Source: Armatimonadota bacterium
GTDB lineage: Bacteria; Sysuimicrobiota; Sysuimicrobiia; Sysuimicrobiales; Kaftiobacteriaceae
Direction of reading: 5' to 3'
DNA length: 64,000 nt
Assembly: GCA_031459765.1 (NCBI GenBank)
Contig: JAVKHY010000001.1
Location: 1 to 64,000, forward strand
The position numbers and the translations under genes were made by a program. Under the pieces are notes generated by a model. It made no database searches. It was not told the origin of the DNA and saw nothing but the letters and a program-made list of their open reading frames with translations. This document shows positions 53,788 to 62,644 of the stretch, one piece after another; positions within the stretch are counted from its first letter, which is position 1, and every line of letters starts with the position of its first letter.

Positions 53788-55050
53788 CTAGAACAGGGAC
53801 GTCTGGGCCGGCTGCTGTTCCCGTCCCGTGGGTTCCGTCCCGGAGGGAGCCTCCGTCTCGCCGAAGATGCGGATCTCGCCGTAGGTGCCGTCGTACCCCG
53901 GTTTGATCTCCACCCGCCCCTCGCGCACACGCCGCACGCCTTCTGCGATCCGGGCCGTGGTGTGCCGGGCCAGTTCCTCGACCGGCACGTCCAGCAGGAC
54001 GGCGAACTCGCCGCCCAGCCGGGCGCAGAGTTTGAAGTACTCCTCCCGCACCGCGCCCGTCCCCACCTGCGCGCCCATCGCCTCGGCGATGATTTCCTCG
54101 AGGGGAATGAGGTTCCGGTAGGGCACGGCGCCGGGCGGCACGAACCCCTCCTCGCGGTCGGCAAGGTCTTCCACACGGTGCATCACCCCCACCGTGAGGG
54201 GCCGGCCGCACACCGGGCAGCGGTTCCCCCGCGCCTTGGCCTCCTTGGGCGCCAGGCGGGCGTTGCAGTTGCGGTGGCCGTCGTAGTGGTACTTGCCTTC
54301 CTGGGGGAAGAACTCGATGGTATACAGGAACCTGCTGGTGTCTCTCTCCCGCAGGATGCGCATCAGTTCGTAGTAGTCGGGTTCGGCCTCAAAGACGTTG
54401 GCCTCGCGGCCGAGCTTGGCCGGCGAGTGGGCGTCGGAGTTGCTCAGCAGGAGCGTCCGGTCCAGCTGGCGGAGCCGCCAGTTCATCGGCGGGTCCGAGC
54501 TCAGGCCCGTCTCCACCGCCACGATGTGCCGGCTCTGGGCGCCGAAACACTCCTCCAGGCTATCGAAGCCGGAGTTGCTCCCGAACAGGCTGAACCACGG
54601 CGTCCAGGCATGGGCCGGGACGACCATGCAATCCGGAGAGATTTCCATCACGTACTCGACGAGCTTGTCGCTGGGCAGCGTGAGCGTCGGCCGGCCGTCG
54701 GCCAGCAGCGAGCCGAAGCGGCCGAGGACGGCGTTGATCCGTTCGGCGACCTCGAAGGACGGCGCGAAGAGGATGTTGTGGATCTTGCGCAGGCGGCCGT
54801 CCTGGGGGTAGATGTTGCTCACCTCGACGGTGAGCATGAAGTGCACGCCGCCGTAAGTGTACAGCCCCCGATCGTTGGGTTTGAGCCGGGCCTTCAGTTC
54901 GCGGAGCCAGATCGGGTGGGTGAAGTCGCCGGTGCCGACGACGCCGATGCCCTTGACCTTGCACCAGCGGGCCATGTTCTCCACATCCATCTCCCGGCTC
55001 GTGGCCCGGCTGTACTTCGAGTGGAGGTGGAGGTCGGCGATGATCCGCAT
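53788..55050 (-). CDS. Endonuclease Q-like PHP-domain DNA repair protein
   Basis: A protein of 420 residues. The PHP domain shows IIADLHLHSKYSRATS at the N-terminus, GTGDFTHPIWLREL near residue 40, PAHAWTPWFSLFGSNSGF near residue 145 and SNSDAHSPAKLGRE near residue 200. A zinc-finger segment (C-x-A..., CPVCGRPLTVGV) follows near residue 280. This is the EndoQ layout known from Thermococcales and scattered bacteria, which nicks DNA at deaminated bases. The C-terminus ends QTSLF, resembling a bacterial clamp-binding motif. Confidence 0.87.
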   Translation of the reverse strand: MRIIADLHLHSKYSRATSREMDVENMARWCKVKGIGVVGTGDFTHPIWLRELKARLKPNDRGLYTYGGVHFMLTVEVSNIYPQDGRLRKIHNILFAPSFEVAERINAVLGRFGSLLADGRPTLTLPSDKLVEYVMEISPDCMVVPAHAWTPWFSLFGSNSGFDSLEECFGAQSRHIVAVETGLSSDPPMNWRLRQLDRTLLLSNSDAHSPAKLGREANVFEAEPDYYELMRILRERDTSRFLYTIEFFPQEGKYHYDGHRNCNARLAPKEAKARGNRCPVCGRPLTVGVMHRVEDLADREEGFVPPGAVPYRNLIPLEEIIAEAMGAQVGTGAVREEYFKLCARLGGEFAVLLDVPVEELARHTTARIAEGVRRVREGRVEIKPGYDGTYGEIRIFGETEAPSGTEPTGREQQPAQTSLF

Positions 55051-55144
55051 GCCTGAAGGGTTCCGCCCTGGGCTGTAACTTTCCTAAGGCTTCCCTTCTC
55101 CGGACCTGTTCTCCTCCGGCGGTCTGAATCTTGGAGGCGATGCG

Positions 55145-56425
55145 TTACTCGAGGTGGCCGTTCGTTCCCGCCGAAAGCCGTGCGCCGCCATCCCACAGGG
55201 CCTGGAGACCATAGCGCACAGCCTTTACCAGCACCGCGCTGACCGGGCGAACGAGGGACCAGCGCAGGGTGGCGGCCAGGGCGGGGGCGATGAGGCGGGA
55301 TTGGTAGGCCGTGTCCCCTCGCTGCTCCACCATGCGGCGGAACCGCTCGTCGTCGCCGATTGAGGCGATCAGGGCGTTGAGTTCGCCGTCGGTCATGTGG
55401 TTGATGGTGACCCGGGCGAACGCCGTGGCGTGCAGCTCGCGGCCGAACCGCCGACGCCACTGGGCTTCGTACCAGGCCAGCGCGCCCCCGTCGCCTCCGA
55501 GGAAGCGGTGCGCGGCCAATGCAGCCAGCCGGCCGGCAATCAGGGAGAAATAAATTCCGCCGCCGCTCGTGGCCTTCACCTGCCCGGCGGCGTCGCCGGC
55601 GATGAGCATCCGGTCGATCACCGACGGCCGGCGCGCGCCCAGCACCGGGATTGGACCGGCCAGTTTGCGCTCGACCACGGCGCCGCGCAGCCGGCGGGAG
55701 GCCACAGGATGCTCCCGGATCAGCCGCTCCAGATAGTAGCCGGGGCCGTGGGAGGCCTGCCGGGGATCCACGCAGAGCCCCGCCCGGGCCCGGCGGCCGC
55801 CGATGGGCATGATCCAGGCAAAGAATCCCGGCGCGTAGGCCCGGCCGAGGTAGATCTCGGGACAGTCTTCCTCCTCGAGATCCACGCGGTCCATCTGGTA
55901 CTGCAGCCCGAGCACGTGCGCCCGCGGCAGCCGAAGCCCGAGTGAGGCGGGTAGCGCCGGCCGCGCGCCTTCGGCGTCGACGACGAGCGGCGCGGTCAGG
56001 GTGATGGTGCGTCCGTCTCGCCGGCCGCGCACCCGCATCACGCCATCCCGCCGCTCGACCGCCAGGAGCCGGGTGCCCAGGATCAGGTCCGCGCCGTGGC
56101 GCTGGGCCTCGTCCGCCAGCCAGCGGTCGAAAAGGGTGCGGTCCACAACATAGGAGTCGGGCTCGGATCTCCGCAGCCGCGCCACCGAGCCGTCGGGAGC
56201 GTAGAAGGCCCCGGCCCGCAATGTGTTCATGATGAGGTGCTGGGGCAGGGCAAACTCCCGGAAGGCATGGAGCTGGATCTTGCCGGAGCAGTGGGCGGGC
56301 CAGCCGACCTGGGGATGCTCCTCCACCAGGGCGACGCGGAGCCCGGCCTTCGCCGCCGTGAGGGCGGCCATCCCTCCGGCGGGACCGGCTCCGGCCACGA
56401 TGAGGTCGTAATCAGCGCGAACCAT
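55145..56425 (-). CDS. Geranylgeranyl reductase-family FAD-dependent oxidoreductase
   Basis: A protein of 426 residues. FAD-binding Rossmann motif DLIVAGAGPAGGMAALTAAK at the N-terminus, ahead of CSGKIQLHAFREF near residue 47, VVDAEGARPAL near residue 150 and RMLIAGDAAGQVKATSGGGI near residue 290. It reduces isoprenoid double bonds, for example on quinones, lipids or carotenoids; the substrate is not readable. ATG 56425 follows AAGGAT. It diverges from the DUF192 gene. Confidence 0.9.
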   Translation of the reverse strand: MVRADYDLIVAGAGPAGGMAALTAAKAGLRVALVEEHPQVGWPAHCSGKIQLHAFREFALPQHLIMNTLRAGAFYAPDGSVARLRRSEPDSYVVDRTLFDRWLADEAQRHGADLILGTRLLAVERRDGVMRVRGRRDGRTITLTAPLVVDAEGARPALPASLGLRLPRAHVLGLQYQMDRVDLEEEDCPEIYLGRAYAPGFFAWIMPIGGRRARAGLCVDPRQASHGPGYYLERLIREHPVASRRLRGAVVERKLAGPIPVLGARRPSVIDRMLIAGDAAGQVKATSGGGIYFSLIAGRLAALAAHRFLGGDGGALAWYEAQWRRRFGRELHATAFARVTINHMTDGELNALIASIGDDERFRRMVEQRGDTAYQSRLIAPALAATLRWSLVRPVSAVLVKAVRYGLQALWDGGARLSAGTNGHLE

Positions 56426-56523
56426 GACACGGGATCCTTCGTGCCGGCGGGGAGGCCTTCCTGGAAAGGGGACGAATCCACGAATCAGCGAGAGAATCGG
56501 AAGGGACCGCACACGCGCACCGA

Positions 56524-57066
56524 GTGAACATCCGACTGTCGGCTCTCATCGTCTTCGGCCTCATGCTCTCCGCCCCCGCGGTGCCCCGGGCGTCCGTCCC
56601 GCCGGCGCCGATCCTGCCGGCGGCCGGCGGGACCCCGGCCTCATCACGGGAATGCCCGCTGGCGAGTCAGGCCGCCTTTACGAAGGGCGTGCTCACCATC
56701 ACTCGGGGGTCCCGCGTCGTCCGGCTCCGGGTGGAGGTGGCCGAGACCCCCGCGGCGCGGGCCCAGGGGCTGATGTGCCGGACCCGGCTGGATGCGGACG
56801 CGGGGATGCTCTTCATCTTCGAGGAGACCACGCGGGGGAGTTTCTGGATGAAGAACACCCTGATCCCGCTGTCCATCGCCTTCATCGATGAGACCTGGCG
56901 GATTGTCGAGATCCTCGACATGGAGGTCGAACGGGATCCGGCAACCCCTGTCGCCTTCTACTCGCCCAAGAAAGCGTATCGCTACGCCCTGGAGGTCAAC
57001 CGGGGGTTCTTCGTCCGCCACAACATCACGGCCGGGGCCAGCGTCACCTACCGGCCGCAACCGTAG
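56524..57066 (+). CDS. Secreted DUF192 protein
   Basis: A protein of 180 residues with a signal peptide (IRLSALIVFGLMLSAPAVP). The DUF192 domain has VEVAETPAARAQGLMCRTRL near residue 72, GMLFIFEETTRGSFWMKNTL and IPLSIAFIDE. Function unknown; the fold is a small beta barrel found in exported proteins. GTG start; convergent with the methyltransferase gene. Confidence 0.88.
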   Translation: MNIRLSALIVFGLMLSAPAVPRASVPPAPILPAAGGTPASSRECPLASQAAFTKGVLTITRGSRVVRLRVEVAETPAARAQGLMCRTRLDADAGMLFIFEETTRGSFWMKNTLIPLSIAFIDETWRIVEILDMEVERDPATPVAFYSPKKAYRYALEVNRGFFVRHNITAGASVTYRPQP

Positions 57067-57142
57067 ACGGTCCTCCGGGCGCCCGGTGCCTTCGCGCGGC
57101 TCGCGCTCTCCACGGCTCGAGCCCAATTTCGAACCCGCGCCC

Positions 57143-58348
57143 TCAATCGTCGAACCAGCAGACGACATCGGACCAGCGGTACCGGAGCACCCATCGCTCC
57201 CGGCCGTTCGGCCCCCGGCCCTCCGGCGTCCGGCCCTCCGTCACAGCCTCCGGGGGTCTGTCGTCCGCCGGCCATACCTCGAGATGCAGATGGTCGAGCG
57301 GCGGCCGACCCCGGGCCACCCACTCCAGGACTCTGGAACGGAGCCGTCCGGCCGCCGCATCCGACCCGTACACGACGACGCCGTCGGGCCGGATCAGACA
57401 CAGGCTCCGCGCGGAGATGTCCAGCAGGCCGCTGACGCTGTGGAACCCCCAGCGCTCCGGAGCGGCCGTGAAGATGTCCACCATGCCCGGCTCCTGGAGG
57501 GCGAGATAGACTCCGAGCCCACCGCCCAGACCAAAGGTGTTCACGGGCACGATCAGCCCGCCGACGCGCCGGGGCGGAGCGGACAGCAGGGCCTCCAGGA
57601 GATCAGGGGGGACCTTTCGGGCGGCGGGGCCGCTCAGGAAGAGCCCTTCCCCCAGGTCCACGACCGGGTCGTCGCCTGCGTACGCCCCGCGGAGGTACAT
57701 GAACCCGCAGCTCTGGACGCTCTGGCTGCGCAACACATCGCCCTCCCGGCTGAAGGCGACGCTCAGGCACTGGGTACGCACCCGGAGGGGCACGACCAGC
57801 CGTCCGCCCGGGACCAGTTGCTGGCGCCAGGCAGGGGGGATGTCCGCGCAGCTCGCGGTCACGATGATGCGGTCATAGGGAGCCTCGGGGGAGTAGCCGA
57901 CCCCGCCGTCGGCGGCCACCACCGTCACATCGGGATAGCCTGCGGCGGCCAAGTGCAGGGAGGCCTCCTGCGCCACATCGGCCTGGATCTCGACGGTCAC
58001 CACACGCCCTTCCGGCCCCACCAGCTCGCGAATCAGCGCCGCATTGTACCCCGTCCCGGTGCCCACCTCGAGGACGCGGTGGCCGCGCTGCGGCGCCAGT
58101 TGCTCCAGCATGATAGCCATGATGCTCGGCTGACTGCTGCTGCTGCTCGGCAATCCCGTCGCGTCGCGGCGCGTGACCACAACGTCGTCGCGGTAGGCGT
58201 CGGCCAACGCCACCTGGGGCAGGAAGAGATGCCGGGGGACCCGCCGGAACGCGGCCTCCACGGGCGCCGAGCGGACGGCCGCCCGGCGCCGCAACCAGTC
58301 CGCCAGGCCCTGACGGAGGTGCAGGCTATCCATACCACCGGCTTCCAT
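57143..58348 (-). CDS. Protein-L-isoaspartate O-methyltransferase-like protein with C-terminal extension
   Basis: A protein of 401 residues. The N-terminal 210 residues form a Pcm-type SAM methyltransferase: SQPSIMAIMLEQL near residue 73, RVLEVGTGTGYNAALIRELV near residue 90, YDRIIVTASCADIPPAWRQQ near residue 158. About 190 further residues lack homology that I can name. Long Pcm homologues occur next to lanthipeptide clusters in actinobacteria, but no such precursor is seen here. Start at 58348 is tentative; MDS at 58333 is also possible. Confidence 0.85.
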   Translation of the reverse strand: MEAGGMDSLHLRQGLADWLRRRAAVRSAPVEAAFRRVPRHLFLPQVALADAYRDDVVVTRRDATGLPSSSSSQPSIMAIMLEQLAPQRGHRVLEVGTGTGYNAALIRELVGPEGRVVTVEIQADVAQEASLHLAAAGYPDVTVVAADGGVGYSPEAPYDRIIVTASCADIPPAWRQQLVPGGRLVVPLRVRTQCLSVAFSREGDVLRSQSVQSCGFMYLRGAYAGDDPVVDLGEGLFLSGPAARKVPPDLLEALLSAPPRRVGGLIVPVNTFGLGGGLGVYLALQEPGMVDIFTAAPERWGFHSVSGLLDISARSLCLIRPDGVVVYGSDAAAGRLRSRVLEWVARGRPPLDHLHLEVWPADDRPPEAVTEGRTPEGRGPNGRERWVLRYRWSDVVCWFDD

Positions 58349-58404
58349 GATCGGTGAACCTATCGTACCCAGCCCTGGGGTCCTCGCGCTATGATGAGTG
58401 CGAT

Positions 58405-60024
58405 ATGGCCGGCAAGTCCGCCGAGATCACGGCGCTGCGCGCCATCAGCCGCGCCATCGGCCAGGCGGTGGACCTGGACAGCACGCTGCACCTCATCACG
58501 CGCACCACCGCGGAGGTGATGGGGATGGACTCGTGCTCGATCTACCTCCTGGACCCGGCGGGCGAGTACCTCATCCTCAAGGCCACGACCGGGCTGGCCC
58601 CCGAAGCGGTGGGACGGGCGCGCCTGCGCTTCGGGGAGGGGCTCACCGGCTGGGCAGCCCGGCAGGCTCAGCCGGTCGCCAGTTCCGACGCGGCAAGCGA
58701 TCCCCGGTTCGTCTACCTGCCCGAGACTCACGAGTACCACTTCCGGTCCCTGGCCGCGGTCCCGCTGATCACGGCCGGCAAAGTCATCGGGGCCGTCAAC
58801 GTGCAGACCGCCCAGCGCCACGAGTACACGCCGGAAGAGATGGAGTTGCTGGGGGTGATCGCGGATCTGGCCGCGGGCGCCATCGAGAAGGCCACGCTCT
58901 ACGACAACATGCGCCGCCAGATCCGCGAGTTGAGTACGCTGGCCGAGGTCAGCGAGACCCTGACGTCTCCGCTCTATCTCGAAGAGATCCTGCGCCTGAT
59001 CGTCGAGATGGCGTCCCGGACCATGGAGGCGAAGACCTGCTCCCTGATGCTGATCGACGAGGAGACGAAGGACCTCGTCCTGGCCGCGGTGCAGAGCGCC
59101 GGCGCCGGCTATCTGAACCGGCCCACCCTGAAAGTGGGTGACGGCATTACCGGCACCGTGGCCCGGGAGGGCACGCCCATCGCGGTGGCCGACGTGCAGG
59201 CCGATCCGCGCTACCTGCTCAAGGAGATGGCGGCCCGGGAGGGCCTGCGCGCCCTGCTCTCGGTGCCCCTGGTCGTTCGCGACCGCGTGATCGGCGTCTT
59301 CAACTGCTACAAGGACCGGCCCCACCACTTCACCGACGCGGAGATCAAACTCTTCACCACCCTGGCCAACCAGACCGCGCTGGCCATCGAAAACGCCAAC
59401 CTGGTCGTGCGCTCCGCGGTCATCCGCGAGATGCACCACCGGGTCAAGAACAACCTGCAGACCGTGGCCATGCTCCTGCGACTGCAGCTGCGGGACGGCC
59501 GTCAGGTCTCCGGCCGGGAGGTGCTCCAGGAAACGATCAACCGGATCCTGAGCATTGCCGCGGTGCACGAGATCCTCTCGGTGGAAGGATTCCGGCTGGT
59601 CAACCTGCGGCAGCTGCTGGAACGGGTCATGCACAACGTCGTCCAGACCATGGCCGCACCGACCCTGCGGCTGAGCGGTGCCGTCCGCGGAGACGACATC
59701 TACCTCAACTCCCACCAGGCGACCTCCCTGGCCCTGGTCGTCAACGAACTGCTCCAGAATGCCATCGAGCACGCCTTCCCCGGTCGCCCGGAGGGACGGG
59801 TGGAGATCCGTCTGGCGCGGCGCGACGGCGGGCTCACCGTCGAGGTGGAGGATGACGGGCGGGGGCTCCCGCCGGGATTCGAACCCGGCGGGGGCGGCGA
59901 GCTGGGGTTGAAAATCGTCCAGGCCCTGGTCACCGAGGACCTGGGCGGGACGATCGCCTTCAGCCCCGGACCGGGGACACGGGTGGTGATCGCCATCCCG
60001 CGCCTGGAGACCGGACGGGCATGA
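58405..60024 (+). CDS. GAF-domain sensor histidine kinase, PdtaS-like
   Basis: A protein of 539 residues. Two GAF domains (about 20-165 and 195-335) precede an HWE/HisKA_2-type kinase with the phospho-acceptor His in VIREMHHRVKNNLQTVAML near residue 350 and ATP-binding boxes NELLQNAIEHAF and DDGRGLPPGF. It should phosphorylate the ANTAR response regulator encoded next. ATG 58405 sits 9 nt after a TATGAT box, so the mRNA may be leaderless. Confidence 0.92.
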   Translation: MAGKSAEITALRAISRAIGQAVDLDSTLHLITRTTAEVMGMDSCSIYLLDPAGEYLILKATTGLAPEAVGRARLRFGEGLTGWAARQAQPVASSDAASDPRFVYLPETHEYHFRSLAAVPLITAGKVIGAVNVQTAQRHEYTPEEMELLGVIADLAAGAIEKATLYDNMRRQIRELSTLAEVSETLTSPLYLEEILRLIVEMASRTMEAKTCSLMLIDEETKDLVLAAVQSAGAGYLNRPTLKVGDGITGTVAREGTPIAVADVQADPRYLLKEMAAREGLRALLSVPLVVRDRVIGVFNCYKDRPHHFTDAEIKLFTTLANQTALAIENANLVVRSAVIREMHHRVKNNLQTVAMLLRLQLRDGRQVSGREVLQETINRILSIAAVHEILSVEGFRLVNLRQLLERVMHNVVQTMAAPTLRLSGAVRGDDIYLNSHQATSLALVVNELLQNAIEHAFPGRPEGRVEIRLARRDGGLTVEVEDDGRGLPPGFEPGGGGELGLKIVQALVTEDLGGTIAFSPGPGTRVVIAIPRLETGRA

Positions 60025-60599
60025 GGCCGCCCCTGCGCATCGTCATCGCCGACGACGAGGCGGTCATCCGCCTCGGTCTGCGGGCGATGCTGGAGGATCA
60101 GGGATACCAGGTGGTCGGTGAGGCCGCCGACGGCCGCCGTCTCCTGGACCTGGTGGGGAAACTGCGTCCCGACCTGGTCTTCCTGGACATCAAGATGCCG
60201 GGCCTGGACGGGCTGCAGGCGGCCGGGGTGCTCCTCCGGGAGCGCGCCGTGCCGGTGATCATCCTCACCGCCTACGCCGACCGCGACTTCATCGATCGGG
60301 CGCGCGAGGCCGGAGTGCTGGCCTACCTGGTCAAGCCGGTGCGCGAGAGCGACCTGGCTCCGGCGGTGGAGATGGCCATGGGCCGCTTCAAGGAGATCAC
60401 GGCCCTGCGCCGGGAGATCGGCGATCTGGAGGAGACCCTGCGCACGCGAAAGCTCGTCGAGCGGGCCAAGGGCATTCTGATGCGCCGTGAGGGACTGGAT
60501 GAAGCGCAAGCCTTCCTGCGCATCCAGCGCGCCGCCCGCGACGGTCGGAAGACGATGCGCGAGGTCGCCGAGGCCATCATCCGCGGCCACGGTGGCTAG
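60021..60599 (+). CDS. ANTAR-domain response regulator, PdtaR-like
   Basis: A protein of 192 residues. Receiver domain with IVIADDEAVIRLGLRAMLED, phospho-acceptor Asp in DLVFLDIKMPGLDG near residue 56, Lys in YLVKPVRESD, then a C-terminal ANTAR RNA-binding domain (VERAKGILMRREGLDEAQAF near residue 147). ANTAR proteins act as phosphorylation-controlled antiterminators on paired hexaloop hairpins. The start overlaps the kinase stop as ATGA. Confidence 0.93.
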   Translation: MRPPLRIVIADDEAVIRLGLRAMLEDQGYQVVGEAADGRRLLDLVGKLRPDLVFLDIKMPGLDGLQAAGVLLRERAVPVIILTAYADRDFIDRAREAGVLAYLVKPVRESDLAPAVEMAMGRFKEITALRREIGDLEETLRTRKLVERAKGILMRREGLDEAQAFLRIQRAARDGRKTMREVAEAIIRGHGG

Positions 60600-60617
60600 C
60601 GGGAAGCGTTGTCCCCG

Positions 60618-60626
60618 TTATCCACA
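60618..60626 (+). promoter_or_regulatory. Perfect DnaA box
   Basis: TTATCCACA matches the bacterial DnaA-box consensus exactly. It lies in the intergenic stretch 60600-60883, 23 nt upstream of the -35 of the candidate RNA promoter. Only one box is seen, so this is not an origin. Confidence 0.45.
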
Positions 60627-60683
60627 ACAGGGAAACGACAGTTCCGCATTGACCCCGGGTCCGGCCGCGTGATACAACGATGC

Positions 60684-60810
60684 TCGCCAGCGGACAGCGA
60701 GTGTTCGAGGTGGGAGTGAGGTACCGCATCTGCACCCGACGCCTCCGGCGTCGCCCGCAGATCGGCAACCCGGCCTAACTCAGCAGTCCTGCTCCGCTGG
60801 CGCTGTGTTT
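60684..60810 (+). ncRNA. Candidate structured RNA with long closing stem, 6S-like layout
   Basis: TTGACC (60649-60654) and ATACAA (60672-60677) at 17-nt spacing place a start near 60684. The transcript then opens with CGCCAGCGGA (60685-60694), which pairs perfectly with TCCGCTGGCG (60793-60802). Inside is a large bubble and a terminal arm with ATCTGC/GCAGAT (60728-60733 with 60757-60762) and GACGCC/GGCGTC (60738-60743 with 60747-60752). A small AGCAG/CTGCT hairpin sits on the 3' side of the bubble. Closing stem, bubble and terminal arm recall 6S RNA; I see no SRP or RNase P signature. Confidence 0.5.
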
Positions 60811-60841
60811 CCCCCCGCGCCCTTCCTGCGGTCCGTCCCTC

Positions 60842-60869
60842 CGACCCCGCCCGCCTCTTGCCCTATAAT
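60842..60869 (+). promoter_or_regulatory. Predicted nadE promoter
   Basis: A perfect TATAAT (60864-60869) lies 14 nt before the nadE ATG, giving a leader of about 8 nt or a leaderless mRNA. The -35 (CGACCC region) is weak. Confidence 0.55.
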
Positions 60870-60883
60870 GGGCTCAGACGCTG

Positions 60884-62644
60884 ATGCTCCGCATCGGCAT
60901 GGCCCAGCTCAACACCACTGTCGGGGACCTCGAGGGCAACACCCGCCGGATCTGTGAGACGATCGACCGCGCCCGGGACCTGGGCGTCGACGTCGTCTGT
61001 TTCCCCGAGCTGTCCGTCCCCGGCTATCCGCCGGAGGACCTGCTCCTCAAGCCGGATTTCGTCCGCGCCAACCTTGCCGCCCTGGCCGAGGTGGCCGGGG
61101 CCACCCGGCACATCACGGCCGTGGTGGGATTCGTGGACCGGGACGGCCCCCTGTACAACGCCGCCGCGGTCCTCTCCGACGGCCGGCAGGTCGGTGTGTA
61201 CCGCAAGCACCGCCTTCCCAACTACGGCGTGTTCGACGAGAAGCGCTACTTCCACCCCGGACGGAGTGCGCCGGTCTTCCTCATCCGCGGCGTGCCCGTG
61301 GGGATCACCATCTGCGAGGACATCTGGCTCCCGGGCGGGCCCTGCCAGGCCGAAGCCGCCGCCGGGGCGCTGGTCATCCTCAACATCAACGGCTCCCCCT
61401 ACCACCGGCACAAGTGGCAGCAGCGGGAGGAGATGCTGCGCACCCGGGCCCGCGAGTACGGCGTCGTGCTCTGCTACAACAACCTGGTCGGCGGGCAGGA
61501 CGAGCTGGTCTTCGACGGGATGGGGATGATCGTCGACCACACCGGGAGGTTGCTGGCCCGAGGCCGGCAGTTCGAAGAGGACCTGGTGGTCTGTGACGTG
61601 GACCCGGAGGCCGTGAGGCGCCAGCGTCGCGTGGCCCCGGGGCCGCCCCCGGAGGAGGAAGGCGGACCGATCGCCACGCCCACCGTTTACGTCTCGGACG
61701 CGCCGTCCCCCTCCGGCGCGCCGCCGACGCCCCGGCCGCCCGTGGAGCCGCAGATCCCGCCGGCCCTGGACCCGACCGAAGAGGTGTACCGGGCGCTGGT
61801 CCTGGGTACACGGGACTATATGCGGAAAAACGGCTTCACCGACGCCGTCGTCGGCCTCTCCGGCGGCATCGACTCCGCCCTCGTGGCCACGATCGCCGTG
61901 GACGCGCTGGGCGCGGAGCACGTCCACACCGCCTGGCTCCCCTCACGCTTCAGCTCCGAGGACAGCCGCCGGTTTGCCGCCGCGGTGGCCCAGAACCTCG
62001 GCGTGGAGCGCCTCGATCTGGCGATCGATCCCATCTACCAGGCCTTCCTGGACAGCCTGAGCGCCACCTTTGCCGGTCGCGCGGCGGATGCGACGGAGGA
62101 GAACATCCAGGCCCGCATCCGCGGGACGCTGCTCATGGCCCTGTCCAACAAATTCGGCTGGCTGGTGCTGGCCACGGGCAACAAAAGCGAGATGAGCGTG
62201 GGCTACGCGACGCTGTACGGCGACATGGCCGGCGGCTTCGCCGTGATCAAGGATGTGCCCAAGACGCTGGTCTACGAGCTGGCCCGCTGGCGGAACCTGC
62301 GGCAGCCGATCATCCCGGAGGGCGTGATCACCCGGCCGCCGACCGCCGAACTCCGCGCCGGCCAGAAAGACACCGACACCCTGCCGCCCTATGAGATCCT
62401 CGATCCGATCCTCCGGCTCTACATCGAGGAGGATGTGCCGCCGGAAGAGATCGCGGCCCAGGGCTATCCGGCCGAGGTGGTGGCGCGCGTGGTGACGATG
62501 GTCGACCGGAACGAGTACAAGCGCCGCCAGGCCCCGCCGGGCATCAAGATCACGCCCAAGGCCCTGGGCAAGGACCGGCGCCTGCCCATCACCAACCGGT
62601 TCCGCCATTCGCTGCCGCGCCCTGCGCCGGTCGACCCCTCCTGA
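60884..62644 (+). CDS. nadE: Glutamine-dependent NAD+ synthetase
   Basis: A protein of 586 residues with two domains. The N-terminal nitrilase-type amidase (about 1-260) has the Glu in FPELSVPGYPPEDLLL, Lys in RKHRLPNYGVFDEKRYF and the nucleophile Cys in GITICEDIWLPGG. The C-terminal synthetase has the P-loop VGLSGGIDSALVATIAVDAL near residue 325 and ATGNKSEMSVGYATLYGDMA near residue 430. It converts deamido-NAD+ to NAD+ using glutamine-derived ammonia. No strong ribosome-binding site is seen, consistent with a near-leaderless mRNA. Confidence 0.94.
   Translation: MLRIGMAQLNTTVGDLEGNTRRICETIDRARDLGVDVVCFPELSVPGYPPEDLLLKPDFVRANLAALAEVAGATRHITAVVGFVDRDGPLYNAAAVLSDGRQVGVYRKHRLPNYGVFDEKRYFHPGRSAPVFLIRGVPVGITICEDIWLPGGPCQAEAAAGALVILNINGSPYHRHKWQQREEMLRTRAREYGVVLCYNNLVGGQDELVFDGMGMIVDHTGRLLARGRQFEEDLVVCDVDPEAVRRQRRVAPGPPPEEEGGPIATPTVYVSDAPSPSGAPPTPRPPVEPQIPPALDPTEEVYRALVLGTRDYMRKNGFTDAVVGLSGGIDSALVATIAVDALGAEHVHTAWLPSRFSSEDSRRFAAAVAQNLGVERLDLAIDPIYQAFLDSLSATFAGRAADATEENIQARIRGTLLMALSNKFGWLVLATGNKSEMSVGYATLYGDMAGGFAVIKDVPKTLVYELARWRNLRQPIIPEGVITRPPTAELRAGQKDTDTLPPYEILDPILRLYIEEDVPPEEIAAQGYPAEVVARVVTMVDRNEYKRRQAPPGIKITPKALGKDRRLPITNRFRHSLPRPAPVDPS

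Noticed and set aside
59870-59895. GGGATTCGAACCC, which resembles the T-arm of a tRNA on the minus strand
   Set aside because: It lies in the ATP-binding box of the histidine kinase; no acceptor, D-arm or anticodon arm can be fitted around it.
60618-60626. DnaA box as part of a replication origin
   Set aside because: Only one box is present, with no AT-rich unwinding region and no dnaA, dnaN or gidA genes nearby.
60684-60810. Structured RNA as SRP RNA, RNase P RNA or tmRNA
   Set aside because: The conserved SRP tetraloop region, RNase P core motifs and tmRNA tRNA-like ends are all absent.
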